A DNA stretch of 64,000 nt from an uncultured Oscillospiraceae bacterium. GTDB taxonomy: Bacteria > Bacillota > Clostridia > Oscillospirales > Ruminococcaceae. A program made the translations under genes and the position numbers. Where the stretch lies: the NCBI GenBank assembly GCA_934464775.1, contig CAKSKG010000002.1:62001-126000 (forward strand), written 5' to 3'. The notes beneath the pieces are model-generated. The model saw only the letters and a program-made list of their open reading frames with translations, was not told the DNA's origin and ran no database searches. Below, in pieces: positions 48,042-57,900 of this stretch (its first letter is position 1; each line of letters begins with the position of its first letter).

Positions 48042-48815
48042 ATGCTTTGCACGGCTGTTTCGTATGATGATATGCTGATACATAAGATCGCCGCTGTGTG
48101 CGCCGAAAGCAAAGCCGCCGAATTTGTCCCCTCCCCTGTGAATACTTCGGAGAGCATCTGCGTCTTTGCCGATGTCCCCGAAGACGAGCTTCGCCGAACT
48201 GCGGAAAATGTCCGCAAAAGCTGCAAAAATGCCGTTCTGATATGCTGCGTGCGTAATAAGGAACAGGCATTCATCGCAGCCGACTGCGCCGATCTCTCCG
48301 CCGTTTTCCCCATGACCGAGGATAAAATAATGCGGTGCATAGCCAAAGCTTCGCTGCTTTCCAAGGAGCAGAAAAGCGATATTTTTATCCGAACATTCGG
48401 CTTCTTCGATGTTTTTGTGGGCGGCCATGCGATAAATTTCACCAACGCAAAAGCAAAGGAACTGCTGGCACTGTGCGTTGATAAGCGGGGCGGTGCCGTT
48501 TCTCAGGAGCTGGCGATAGATACACTCTGGGAACACCGTGTATGCGATGAAAATACCAAGCGGCTCTACCGCAAGGCGGTGATATATCTCCGCTCGGTGC
48601 TGAAAAACGCAGGAGCCGAAAAGCTTTTTCAGACGGGACGGGGCTTCTGCCGCATTGACCCCGAAACAGCCGAATGCGACTACTATAATTATATTGACCA
48701 TGCCGCAGGCGAGCCTTTCGGAGGCGAGTATATGGCTCAGTACAGCTGGGGCGAACAGACTCTTGCCATGCTGTATTTTGCTTCGCTGGGACACAGCGCA
48801 GCCGATAATCAGTAA
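48042..48815 (+). CDS. SARP/OmpR-type transcriptional regulator with degenerate receiver
   Basis: This is a 257-residue protein. Residues 116-215 form a winged-helix DNA-binding domain: IRTFGFFDVFVGGHAINFTNAKAKELLALCVDKRGGAVSQE, then LYRKAVIYLRSVLKNAGAEKLFQTGRGFCRIDPE. This pattern fits the OmpR-like domain of SARP/BTAD activators, but the long BTAD repeat region is missing. The N-terminal 105 residues have alternating strands and helices like a receiver domain, but without a recognisable Asp-Asp pocket or Lys, so phosphorylation is unlikely. GGGAGGGAT precedes the ATG. Targets are unknown. The 163-bp repeat begins five bases after its stop. Confidence 0.75.
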   Translation: MLCTAVSYDDMLIHKIAAVCAESKAAEFVPSPVNTSESICVFADVPEDELRRTAENVRKSCKNAVLICCVRNKEQAFIAADCADLSAVFPMTEDKIMRCIAKASLLSKEQKSDIFIRTFGFFDVFVGGHAINFTNAKAKELLALCVDKRGGAVSQELAIDTLWEHRVCDENTKRLYRKAVIYLRSVLKNAGAEKLFQTGRGFCRIDPETAECDYYNYIDHAAGEPFGGEYMAQYSWGEQTLAMLYFASLGHSAADNQ

Positions 48816-48820
48816 ATATT

Positions 48821-48983
48821 AGAACCTGTCTTCATAAGAAATGTGTGCGGATTTTCGAGCATAATTTTGTTGCAGACAAGGCAAAGATCCGCAGACGTGC
48901 TGCCGCACGGCAAGGATTTTTAACGCAGTATGCGGCAAAATTTGCCGAAAAGACGTGCGCATATGCTTATGAAGACAGGTTCT
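48821..48983 (+). repeat. 163-bp terminal-inverted-repeat element, copy 4
   Basis: This copy has perfect 18-bp ends and starts five bases after the regulator stop codon. It ends 21 bases before the alaX-like start codon, whose ribosome site is in the space between. The downstream gene has no other visible promoter in this gap. Confidence 0.92.
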
Positions 48984-49004
48984 TAATTATAAAGGAGAAA
49001 AATT

Positions 49005-50162
49005 ATGGAACAGACAATTAAATTATATGATGCGGACAACCACCTGTATGACTTTGACGCATCGGTTATTTCCTGCGAAAAGACCGACAAGGGATTTGCT
49101 GTCGTGCTGGATAAGACCGCATTTTTCCCCGAGGGCGGCGGACAGCCTGCCGATGAGGGAACTCTCAACGGCATCGCAGTTACCGATGTTCAGATAAAGG
49201 ACGGCGTCATCACCCATACCACCGCCGTGGAAATTCCCGCAGGCAGTGCCGTAAAGGGCGCCGTTGACAGCGAGATACGCTTCCGCAGAATGCAGAACCA
49301 TTCGGGCGAGCATATCGTTTCGGGACTTATCCACAAGCTTTTCGGATACAATAACGTGGGCTTCCACATGGGCAGCGAGGACGTTACCCTTGACCTTGAC
49401 GGCGTTCTTACCCGTGAGGATCTTGATAAGATCGAGATGCTTGCAAACCGTGCCGTATATGAAAATGTGAACGTCCGTGCGGAATATCCCTCTCCCGAAA
49501 TCCTTAAAGATCTTGATTACAGAAGCAAGCTTGACCTCACCGAAAATGTAAGGATAGTAACTATCGAGGGCTATGATGTCTGCGCCTGCTGCGCTCCCCA
49601 TGTCAACAAAACAGGCGAGATAGGAATTATCAAGCTGCTTGATTTTCTCAAATACAAGGGTGGCGTGCGCATTCATATGCTCTGCGGCTTTGATGCTCTG
49701 GAGGATTACAACAGACGCTACAAGAACGTTGCTGCGATCTCCGCAAAGCTTTCCGCAAAGCAGGCAGAGGTATATGAAGCAGTTGAGCGCCTCAGCGCCG
49801 AGCTTTCCGCAGAAAAGCAGGCTGCGGGCGAGCTGAAAAGACAGCTTGTTGCCATGAAGATAGCCGCTCTCGAACCTACCGACGGCAACATGGTGCTTGT
49901 TGAAAAGGATATGGATATGCTGAATCTCCGCAATCTCGTAAATGAGGCAGTTCAGCTCTGCGGCGGAATATGCGCAGCATTTTCGGGCAGCGATGAGAAC
50001 GGCTACAACTATATCATCGCCAGCAAAAACGTTCCTCTCCGTGCCGAGGCAAAGGCAATAAATGCCGCTCTCAACGGCAGAGGCGGCGGAAAGGACGAGA
50101 TGATCCAGGGCAGCGCCAAGGCTTCCGAAGCCGAGATCAGAGCATATTTTCTGAATAACTGA
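49005..50162 (+). CDS. Alanyl-tRNA editing protein (AlaX-type with DHHA1 domain)
   Basis: The protein should hydrolyse Ser-tRNA-Ala or Gly-tRNA-Ala made by AlaRS errors. The 385-residue protein has the AlaRS-like N-terminal barrel (FFPEGGGQPADEGTL), the editing zinc site HSGEHIVSG plus CACCAPHVNKTGEIG, a coiled-coil linker (about 235-280: AAISAKLSAKQAEVYEAVERL) and a C-terminal DHHA1 domain that includes NGRGGGKDEMIQGSAK. This is the long AlaX form that keeps the AlaRS C-terminal domain. AAAGGAG lies eight bases before the ATG. Repeat copy 4 lies directly upstream. Confidence 0.93.
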   Translation: MEQTIKLYDADNHLYDFDASVISCEKTDKGFAVVLDKTAFFPEGGGQPADEGTLNGIAVTDVQIKDGVITHTTAVEIPAGSAVKGAVDSEIRFRRMQNHSGEHIVSGLIHKLFGYNNVGFHMGSEDVTLDLDGVLTREDLDKIEMLANRAVYENVNVRAEYPSPEILKDLDYRSKLDLTENVRIVTIEGYDVCACCAPHVNKTGEIGIIKLLDFLKYKGGVRIHMLCGFDALEDYNRRYKNVAAISAKLSAKQAEVYEAVERLSAELSAEKQAAGELKRQLVAMKIAALEPTDGNMVLVEKDMDMLNLRNLVNEAVQLCGGICAAFSGSDENGYNYIIASKNVPLRAEAKAINAALNGRGGGKDEMIQGSAKASEAEIRAYFLNN

Positions 50163-50182
50163 CATCGAATAAATTTATAAAA

Positions 50183-50220
50183 TTAACTGGCTGTACATTT
50201 TCGTACAGCCGGTTTTCTCA
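50183..50220 (+). terminator. Terminator of the alaX-like gene
   Basis: AACTGGCTGTAC and GTACAGCCGGTTTT pair around ATTTTC, ending in TTTTC. Confidence 0.8.
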
Positions 50221-50223
50221 AAT

Positions 50224-50258
50224 AAAAAACCGCCCGAAAGCTCGGACGGTTTTCATAT
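50224..50258 (-). terminator. Terminator of the DUF6465 gene
   Basis: On the minus strand, AAAACCGTCCGAGC and GCTCGG-type arms (GCTTTCGGGCGGTTTT) pair and are followed by TTTATTTG. Confidence 0.75.
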
Positions 50259-50271
50259 TATCTGAACATGA

Positions 50272-50550
50272 TCAGAAGTGAAGCTCGATCTTCTTGCCTT
50301 CGGACTTGCCGTTAACTACATAGTAAGCTGCGGACTCTTCGGGCTTGATGTATACTGCAACGGACTCAACGTCAACGCCTGCTGCGGAATTTGCAGCTCT
50401 GATATCGGAAAGGATATCGCTGACATTGATCTGACCGCCTGCGTACTCGATGAAGATCTTCTTATCGGGTTCCTTTGTTTTTGCTGTCTTAGCTGCGGGC
50501 TTTGCTGCCGCAGTCTTTTCAGCTGCTGTTGTTGTTTTCTTTGCGGGCAT
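50272..50550 (-). CDS. Small DUF6465-like protein
   Basis: This 92-residue protein has an Ala/Lys/Thr-rich N-terminal tail (MPAKKTTTAAEKTAAAKPAA), which looks like a histone-like or disordered basic arm. A compact C-terminal domain (KKIFIEYAGGQINVSDILSDIRA; VAVYIKPEESAAYYVVNGK) matches what I know of the clostridial DUF6465 family. The function is unknown; the basic tail suggests binding of nucleic acid or another polyanion, which is inference. A strong AGGAGG site is seven bases before the ATG. Promoter: TTGACA, 17 bp, TATAAT (50681-50653). Confidence 0.75.
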   Translation of the reverse strand: MPAKKTTTAAEKTAAAKPAAKTAKTKEPDKKIFIEYAGGQINVSDILSDIRAANSAAGVDVESVAVYIKPEESAAYYVVNGKSEGKKIELHF

Positions 50551-50652
50551 AACAAATACCTCCTTGATGAATCAAACGATATTATGATCTTTTTTAAGGC
50601 AGACATCAGAATGCTGCGCAGATGCGCATTACTGCACTGCTTTACTGTATTC

Positions 50653-50681
50653 ATTATATATTTCTATTTAAAGTTTGTCAA
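50653..50681 (-). promoter_or_regulatory. Sigma-A promoter of the DUF6465 gene
   Basis: Minus strand TTGACA (complement at 50676-50681), 17-bp spacer, TATAAT (50653-50658): a perfect consensus, with a leader of about 95 bases. Confidence 0.82.
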
Positions 50682-50817
50682 GAATATAACAAAAAATTCT
50701 TTGTTTTATACATCTTTGAGAAAGCGGCAGCAACAAAAAACAGCACTTTTTACAAACAAAAATTTGCGCTCACACTTCTGTTCACACTATGATAAATTCA
50801 CACTGTTTTTCACATCA

Positions 50818-50866
50818 AAAAACCACCCTGCCAACGGCATTTGAACCGTTGGCAGGGTGATTTGAT
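50818..50866 (-). terminator. Terminator of rpoBC
   Basis: On the minus strand, CACCCTGCCAACGG and CCGTTGGCAGGGTG pair around TTCAAATG and are followed by GTTTTTTG. Confidence 0.9.
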
Positions 50867-50878
50867 CCGTATTGATTA

Positions 50879-53800
50879 TCAGTGAGCGGCGTGCTCGGAA
50901 ACAGTTTCGTTCTTAACGATCTGAACGTTGTTGTAGACGTCCATACCTGTTCCGGCAGGAATAAGCTTACCGATGATTACATTTTCCTTCAGGCCGACAA
51001 GGTTATCGCTCTTGCCTCTGATAGCTGCATCTGTAAGTGCCTTTGTTGTTTCCTGGAAGGAAGCGGCAGACAGGAAGCTGTCGGAGTTGGAGGAAGCCTT
51101 TGTGATACCCTGAAGAACGGGAATGTATGTGATGAACTTGAGTCCGACCTCGCCTGCGTCGATCCTTGCCTGGATAGCCGCATTTTCGCTGTCGATCTCT
51201 CTTCTGTCAACCAGTGAGCCGGGAAGCAGGTAGCTTGAGCCGCTGTCCTCGACCTTAACCTTGCGGAGCATCTGACGAACGATGACCTCGATGTGCTTAT
51301 CGTTGATATCAACACCCTGTAAACGGTAAACCTTCTGAACTTCATTGATGATGTAGTTCTGAACAGCCTGCTGACCGTTAACTGCAAGGATATCACCGGG
51401 ATTGATAGAGCCTTCTGTCATAGGCTCGCCCTTTGTAACGGTATCGCCCTCGTGGACCTTGATCTTGTAGCCGTAAGGAACGGGATAATACTCGTCAATG
51501 CCCGACTCGGAATCCGTAACGATGATATTTCTTGTTTTCTTGATCTCTTCCATGCGGACTGTACCGTTGAGTCTGGAAATGATAGCGGCGTTCTTGGGAC
51601 GTCTGCTCTCGAACAGCTCCTCGACACGGGGAAGACCCTGTGTGATATCCTCCGCAGAAGCGATACCGCCTGTGTGGAAGGTTCTCATTGTCAGCTGTGT
51701 ACCGGGCTCACCGATAGACTGTGCGGCAATTACGCCGACAGCTTCACCGATGGTAACTGTTGTATTGAATGCAAGGTTGGAGCCGTAGCACTTAGCGCAT
51801 ACGCCCTGCTTGCACGCACATTCCAGAACGGAGCGGATCTTGATGCGCTCAACGCCTGTATCTGCGACCTTCTTAGCGTCCGCAATGCTCATGAGCTTGT
51901 TCTTGCTCATGATGAGAGCGCCTGTTTCCTTGTCCACCAGATCGTCAACAAGGTAACGTCCAACAAGTCTCTCGGACAGAGGCTCGATGATCTCATTACC
52001 GTTCTTGATAGTGTAGATCTCAAGACCGTCGTTTGTGCCGCAGTCTTCCTCATGAATGATAACGTCCTGAGAAACGTCAACAAGACGTCTTGTAAGGTAA
52101 CCCGAGTCGGCTGTACGGAGCGCCGTATCTGCCAGACCCTTACGGGCACCACGGGAGGAAATGAAGTATTCCAGAATGTTAAGACCTTCACGGTAGTTGG
52201 CACGAATAGGCATCTCGATAGTAGAACCGGATGTGTTGGCGATAAGTCCGCGCATACCTGCCAGCTGACGGATCTGATTGATAGAACCACGGGCACCCGA
52301 GTCAGCCATCATGAAGATAGGATTGTATTTGTCAAGACCGTTTTTCAGTGCATCGGTAACATCGTCGGTAGCCTGGTTCCAGATGCTGATGAACTTCTTG
52401 GACTTCTCCGCACGGGAAATGAAGCCTCTCTTGTACATCATGTTGACCTTTTCTACCTTCTTGTCAGCCTCTGCAAGGATATCAGCCTTCTGCTTCGGGA
52501 TCTCGGCATCGCAAACGGCAACCGTGATAGCCGCTCTTGTGGAGAACTTATAGCCCAGAGCCTTGATCTTGTCAAGAACCTCGGAGGTTGTTGTTGTGCC
52601 GTGGATCCTGATGCTTCTCTCGATGATATCGGAGAGCTGCTTCTTCTTAACGAGGAAGTCGATCTCAAGATTGAACTGGTTTTCGGAATTTGTTCTGTCA
52701 ACATAGCCCAGATCCTGAGGGATATTTTCATTGAAGATAAGTCTGCCCACTGTGCAGTCGATTATCTTGGAGACGGTCTTTCCGCCGATCTCTCTGGAAA
52801 TTCTCACCTTAATGGGCGCCTGGAGGGAAACAATGCCCTCGCTGTATGCCATGAGTGCCTCGTTGACATCACGGAATACCTTGCCTGCACCCTTTTCGAT
52901 GTAATTGCCGTTCTCGTCCTTGTCGTCCTTCTTCATAGTAAGATAGTAGGAACCCAGAACCATATCCTGTGAAGGAACTGCAACGGGGCGTCCGTCGGAG
53001 GGCTTCAGCAGGTTATTGGCAGCCAGCATGAGGAATCTTGCCTCCGCCTGTGCCTCTGCGGACAGAGGAAGATGAACAGCCATCTGGTCGCCGTCGAAGT
53101 CAGCGTTGAACGCAGTACAAACCAGAGGGTGAAGCTTGATAGCACGGCCCTCGACCAGTATAGGCTCGAATGCCTGGATACCGAGTCGGTGAAGTGTAGG
53201 CGCACGGTTCAGCATTACGGGGTGATCCTTGATAACATTTTCAAGAGCGTCCCATACCTCGTTCTTTGCACGGTCAACCATTTTTCTTGCGGATTTGATG
53301 TTGTTGACAACCTTAGTATCAACAAGTCTCTTCATAACGAAGGGCTTGAAAAGCTCCAGTGCCATTTCCTTGGGAAGACCGCACTGATACATTTTCAGCT
53401 CAGGGCCGACAACGATAACGGAACGTCCGGAGTAGTCAACACGCTTACCCAGCAGGTTCTGTCTGAAACGACCCTGCTTACCCTTCAGCATATCGGAAAG
53501 GGACTTGAGGGCACGGTTGTTGGGACCTGTAACGGGTCTGCCGTGTCTGCCGTTGTCGATAAGTGCGTCAACAGCTTCCTGAAGCATTCTCTTCTCGTTG
53601 CGGATAATGATGTCGGGGGCACGAAGCTCCAGCATCTTTTTAAGACGGTTGTTTCTGTTGATAACACGTCTGTAAAGATCGTTCAGGTCGGAAACCGCAT
53701 AGCGGCCGCCGTCCAGCTGCACCATAGGACGGATATCGGGAGGGATAACGGGAACGCAGTCCAGTACCATCCACTCGGGCTTGTTGCCGGAGCATCTGAA

Positions 53801-54790
53801 TGCCTCGATGATCTCCAGTCTCTTGAGGAGCTTGATCTTCTTCTGACCTGCGGGAAGATCCGCAAGCTCTGCTTTAAGCTCATTTGCAGCCCATTCGAGG
53901 GAGTTCACCCAGTTGCTCTTGTCAGCCAGCTCTGCATGAGAGCCGTCAGTATTTGCAGCTTCCATTTTTTCATCAAGCAGCTGCTCGATGTACTGGGAGC
54001 CTGTGGTGACCTTGATTGAAAGACCTGTCTTATGAGCGTCCTGATCTATGTTATATTCTGCGATATCTTCAAGATATGTCTTTCTGGGAACTACCTGACC
54101 GACCTCGAAATCCTCGCAGCCGCCGTTATCCGTGATAACGAAGAAACGTCTTGCGATGAAGTCGGTGATCTCCTTTTCGGAAAGACCGATTATACCCGAG
54201 ATCTCGGTGATATTCTTTGTGAAATACTGGTCGTATCTTGTGGGATCGTATTCCATGAGCAGCTCTTTGATAGCCTCTGCACCCATGGCAGCCGCAAAAT
54301 CGTCCTCGTACTTCTCACGCATATCGTTGTATTCCTTTTCGGTGAGCAGCTGCTTCTTAACAAGCTCTGTGTTGCCGCCGTCGGTAACGATATACTTTGT
54401 GAAGTAAAGCACCTCTTCAAGGCGCTTCTGTGAGACCTCAAGCACCTGACCGATTCTGGAGGGTGTGCCCTTGAAGTACCAGATGTGGGAAACGGGCGCA
54501 GCAAGATTGATGTGACCCATTCTCTCACGTCTTACCTTTGCTCTTGTGACCTCGACGCCGCAGCGTTCGCAGACCTTGCCCTTATAGCGGATCTTCTTAT
54601 ACTTTCCGCAGTGGCACTCCCAGTCCTTTGTGGGTCCGAAGATCCTTTCACAGAAAAGACCGTCCTTTTCGGGCTTTGTTGTACGGTAGTTTATAGTCTC
54701 GGGCTTTTCGACCTCACCGTGGGACCATTCTCTGATCATTTCGGGGGAAGCAAGACCGATCTTAATTGATTCAAAAACGTTGAATTCCAA
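50879..54790 (-). CDS. rpoC: RNA polymerase subunit beta'
   Basis: This is the largest RNA polymerase subunit, which carries the catalytic Mg2+. The 1303-residue protein has the N-terminal zinc finger (CHCGKYKKI, then CERCG), the rudder/lid region, the active-site NADFDGDQM, the trigger loop and bridge helix region (GARGSINQIRQLAGMRGL; GEAVGVIAAQSIGEPGTQLTMRTFHTGG) and the second zinc site (CACKQGVCAKCYG). The length is near the usual 1200 of Firmicutes, without the large proteobacterial insertion. The ATG has AAGGAG ten bases upstream. It follows rpoB by 145 bases. Confidence 0.98.
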   Translation of the reverse strand: MEFNVFESIKIGLASPEMIREWSHGEVEKPETINYRTTKPEKDGLFCERIFGPTKDWECHCGKYKKIRYKGKVCERCGVEVTRAKVRRERMGHINLAAPVSHIWYFKGTPSRIGQVLEVSQKRLEEVLYFTKYIVTDGGNTELVKKQLLTEKEYNDMREKYEDDFAAAMGAEAIKELLMEYDPTRYDQYFTKNITEISGIIGLSEKEITDFIARRFFVITDNGGCEDFEVGQVVPRKTYLEDIAEYNIDQDAHKTGLSIKVTTGSQYIEQLLDEKMEAANTDGSHAELADKSNWVNSLEWAANELKAELADLPAGQKKIKLLKRLEIIEAFRCSGNKPEWMVLDCVPVIPPDIRPMVQLDGGRYAVSDLNDLYRRVINRNNRLKKMLELRAPDIIIRNEKRMLQEAVDALIDNGRHGRPVTGPNNRALKSLSDMLKGKQGRFRQNLLGKRVDYSGRSVIVVGPELKMYQCGLPKEMALELFKPFVMKRLVDTKVVNNIKSARKMVDRAKNEVWDALENVIKDHPVMLNRAPTLHRLGIQAFEPILVEGRAIKLHPLVCTAFNADFDGDQMAVHLPLSAEAQAEARFLMLAANNLLKPSDGRPVAVPSQDMVLGSYYLTMKKDDKDENGNYIEKGAGKVFRDVNEALMAYSEGIVSLQAPIKVRISREIGGKTVSKIIDCTVGRLIFNENIPQDLGYVDRTNSENQFNLEIDFLVKKKQLSDIIERSIRIHGTTTTSEVLDKIKALGYKFSTRAAITVAVCDAEIPKQKADILAEADKKVEKVNMMYKRGFISRAEKSKKFISIWNQATDDVTDALKNGLDKYNPIFMMADSGARGSINQIRQLAGMRGLIANTSGSTIEMPIRANYREGLNILEYFISSRGARKGLADTALRTADSGYLTRRLVDVSQDVIIHEEDCGTNDGLEIYTIKNGNEIIEPLSERLVGRYLVDDLVDKETGALIMSKNKLMSIADAKKVADTGVERIKIRSVLECACKQGVCAKCYGSNLAFNTTVTIGEAVGVIAAQSIGEPGTQLTMRTFHTGGIASAEDITQGLPRVEELFESRRPKNAAIISRLNGTVRMEEIKKTRNIIVTDSESGIDEYYPVPYGYKIKVHEGDTVTKGEPMTEGSINPGDILAVNGQQAVQNYIINEVQKVYRLQGVDINDKHIEVIVRQMLRKVKVEDSGSSYLLPGSLVDRREIDSENAAIQARIDAGEVGLKFITYIPVLQGITKASSNSDSFLSAASFQETTKALTDAAIRGKSDNLVGLKENVIIGKLIPAGTGMDVYNNVQIVKNETVSEHAAH

Positions 54791-54837
54791 CAGCTAAGCA
54801 CTCCTTTAATCAATATAGTAACGGTTATTAAAGGGTA

Positions 54838-54872
54838 TATGCTGCTCTGCCCGAGGGCAAAGCAGCTTTACT
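54838..54872. other. Hairpin in the rpoB-rpoC gap
   Basis: GCTGCTCTGCCC and GGGCAAAGCAGC pair around a GAG loop. No T-run follows on the rpoC strand, so it is a stem-loop and not a full terminator. It may be a processing or stability site between rpoB and rpoC. Confidence 0.5.
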
Positions 54873-54935
54873 TTATTGCGTAAATAATAGACAGTAAATC
54901 GCGGAACGGCAGCTTATGCCGCCCAATAACCGATA

Positions 54936-57900
54936 TTATACAATATCGTCATCGGAATCGTCGCCGAAATCCAGATCATCAAGATCTTCGTCATCATCGT
55001 CCTCGGAGAAACCGTCGTCCAGGTCGCCGTTGTCATAGCCACCCTGACCAAGATCCTCGTCATTCTCATACTCGTCCGCATCAGCAACGGGCTGGGGAAC
55101 ACCGATATCCTCGTCCTCAAAGTTCTGCTTGAGGTCGATCTCGTTCTTGTCTGCGTCAAGCACACGGACATCAAGTCCCAGTGACTGAAGCTCCTTGATA
55201 AGAACTCGGAAGGATTCGGGAACGCCCGGCTTGGGAACGTTCTGTCCCTTAACGATAGCTTCGTAGGTCTTTACACGTCCCACAGTATCATCGGACTTAA
55301 CGGTCAGGATCTCCTGAAGTGTATATGCGGCACCGTAAGCCTCCAGTGCCCAAACCTCCATCTCTCCGAAACGCTGGCCGCCGAACTGAGCCTTACCGCC
55401 CAGAGGCTGCTGTGTTACCAGCGAATAAGGTCCGACAGAACGTGCGTGGATCTTATCATCAACAAGGTGGTGCAGCTTCAGGTAGTACATGATACCGACA
55501 GTTACACGGTTGTCGAAAGGCTCGCCCGTACGTCCGTCACGAAGTCTGAACTTACCGTCGGTAGCCATTCCCGCCTCTTCAAAGGCAGCACGGATATCCG
55601 ACTCATGCGCACCGTCGAATACGGGAGTCATGACCTTCCAGCCAAGCTCTCTTGCAGCCATGCCCAGATGAACCTCCAGCACCTGTCCGATATTCATTCG
55701 GGAAGGTACGCCCAGAGGGTTAAGAACGATATCCAGAGGAGTACCGTCATCAAGGAAAGGCATATCCTCGGATTTAAGGATACGTGAAACGACACCCTTG
55801 TTACCGTGGCGGCCCGCCATCTTATCGCCGACAGAGATCTTTCTCTTCTGTGCGATGTAGCATCTTACCTGCTTGTTTACTCCGGGGCTGAGCTCGTCGC
55901 TGTTCTCACGGGTGAATACCTTGACATCGACGATGATGCCTGCCTCGCCGTGAGGAACCTTCAGAGAGTTGTCCCTTACTTCTCTTGCCTTTTCGCCGAA
56001 GATCGCACGGAGCAGTCTTTCCTCGGCTGTAAGCTCAGTCTCGCCCTTGGGCGTTACCTTGCCGACAAGAATATCGCCCGCTCTTACCTCTGCACCGATG
56101 CGGATAATACCGTTCTCGTCCAGATCCTTCAGAGCGTCCTCGCCCACGTTGGGGATATCACGGGTGATCTCCTCGGGTCCGAGCTTTGTATCTCTTGCCT
56201 CGCACTCGTATTCCTCAATGTGGATAGATGTGTAAATATCTTCACGGACAACACGTTCATTAAGAAGAACGGCATCCTCGTAGTTATAGCCTTCCCAGGT
56301 CATGAAGCCGATAAGTGCGTTCTTACCGATAGAGATCTCGCCGTTGCAGGTAGCGGGACCGTCGGCAAGCACCTGACCCTTGTGTACCTCTTCACCCCTG
56401 TCAACGATAGGACGCTGATTGATGCAGGTACCCTGGTTGGAACGCTTGAACTTTGTCAGCTTGTAAGTGTGTGTTGCGCCTGTGCCTTCCTTGATAACAA
56501 CTTCATCGGCAGAAACTCTGTCAACAACGCCGTCATGCTTGGAAATAACGCATACGCCCGAGTCAACGGCAGCCTTGTACTCCATACCTGTTCCGACGAT
56601 AGGAGCCTCTGTTTTAAGCAGGGGCACAGCCTGACGCTGCATGTTCGCACCCATGAGGGCACGGTTCGCATCATCGTTTTCCAGGAAGGGGATCATCGCA
56701 GTAGCGATGGAAACTACCATCTTAGGCGAAACGTCCATGAAGTCGATCCTCTCACGCTCGCATTCAAGGATCTGGTCACGGTAACGTGCATTTACGATAG
56801 GACGAGCGAGCTTGTGATTCTCTGTAAGAGGCTCGTTCGCCTGTGCTACGGTGTAGTTGTCCTCAACATCGGCAGTCATGTAAACTACCTCGTCGGTAAC
56901 AACGCCTGTTGCCTTGTCAACGCGTCTGTAAGGAGCCTCGATGAAGCCGTACTTGTTGATGCGTGCAAAAGCGGCAAGATAAGAGATCAGACCGATGTTG
57001 GGGCCTTCAGGAGTTTCGATAGGACACATTCTTCCATAGTGGGAGTAGTGTACGTCACGAACCTCAAATCCTGCACGGTCTCTGGAAAGACCGCCGGGGC
57101 CCAGTGCGGAAAGACGTCTCTTATGTGTAAGCTCTGCCAGAGGGTTGTTCTGGTCCATGAACTGTGAAAGGGGTGATGAACCGAAGAATTCCTTTATGGC
57201 AGCTGTGATAGGTCTGATATTGATAAGGTTCTGAGGCGTCATGTTTGTCATATCCTGAGTAGATGTGTTCATGCGCTCTCTGATAACACGTTCCATTCTT
57301 GTGAAGCCGATCTTGAACTGGTTCTGGAGCAGCTCGCCTACCGAACGGATACGTCTGTTGCCCAGGTGGTCGATATCGTCAACAGTGCCGACGCCCTCGC
57401 AGAGGTTGAGGAAGTAGCTTACCGTAGCATAGATATCATCAAGAATGATATGCTTGGGGATAAGCTCGTCGATGCGCTGACGGATCATCTCTTCCAGCTC
57501 GTCCTTGTCGGCAGCTGTATTGAGGATCTCCTGGAGAACCTTGAAGGAAACCTTTTCGTTGATTCCGAAAGCCTCGGGGTCAATGTCGCAGTAGCCTGTG
57601 ATATCGACCATGCCGCTTCCGATAACCTTTATTTCCTTATGCTCAACTCTGTTGTGAAGCTCGCCTGTTGCGGCAGTGTATGTTTCCTTATGCTCAACAT
57701 TGAGCCATACCTCCATAACACCTGCCTGCTCGATCTCGAGAGCCTTGTCATAGGAGATGAAATCGCCCTCGTCAGCCATGATCTCGCCTGTCATGGGATT
57801 TGCAACGGGACGGGAGAGGTAATGACCTGCGATTCTGGAAGCAACGCCCAGCTTCTTGTTGTACTTGTATCTTCCGAAGTTAGCCAGATCGTATCTCTTT

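Noticed and set aside
51452..57167. Several long plus-strand frames opposite rpoC and rpoB (315-506 codons)
   Set aside because: They are shadows of highly conserved polymerase genes in a codon-biased genome; no start signals or recognisable domains.
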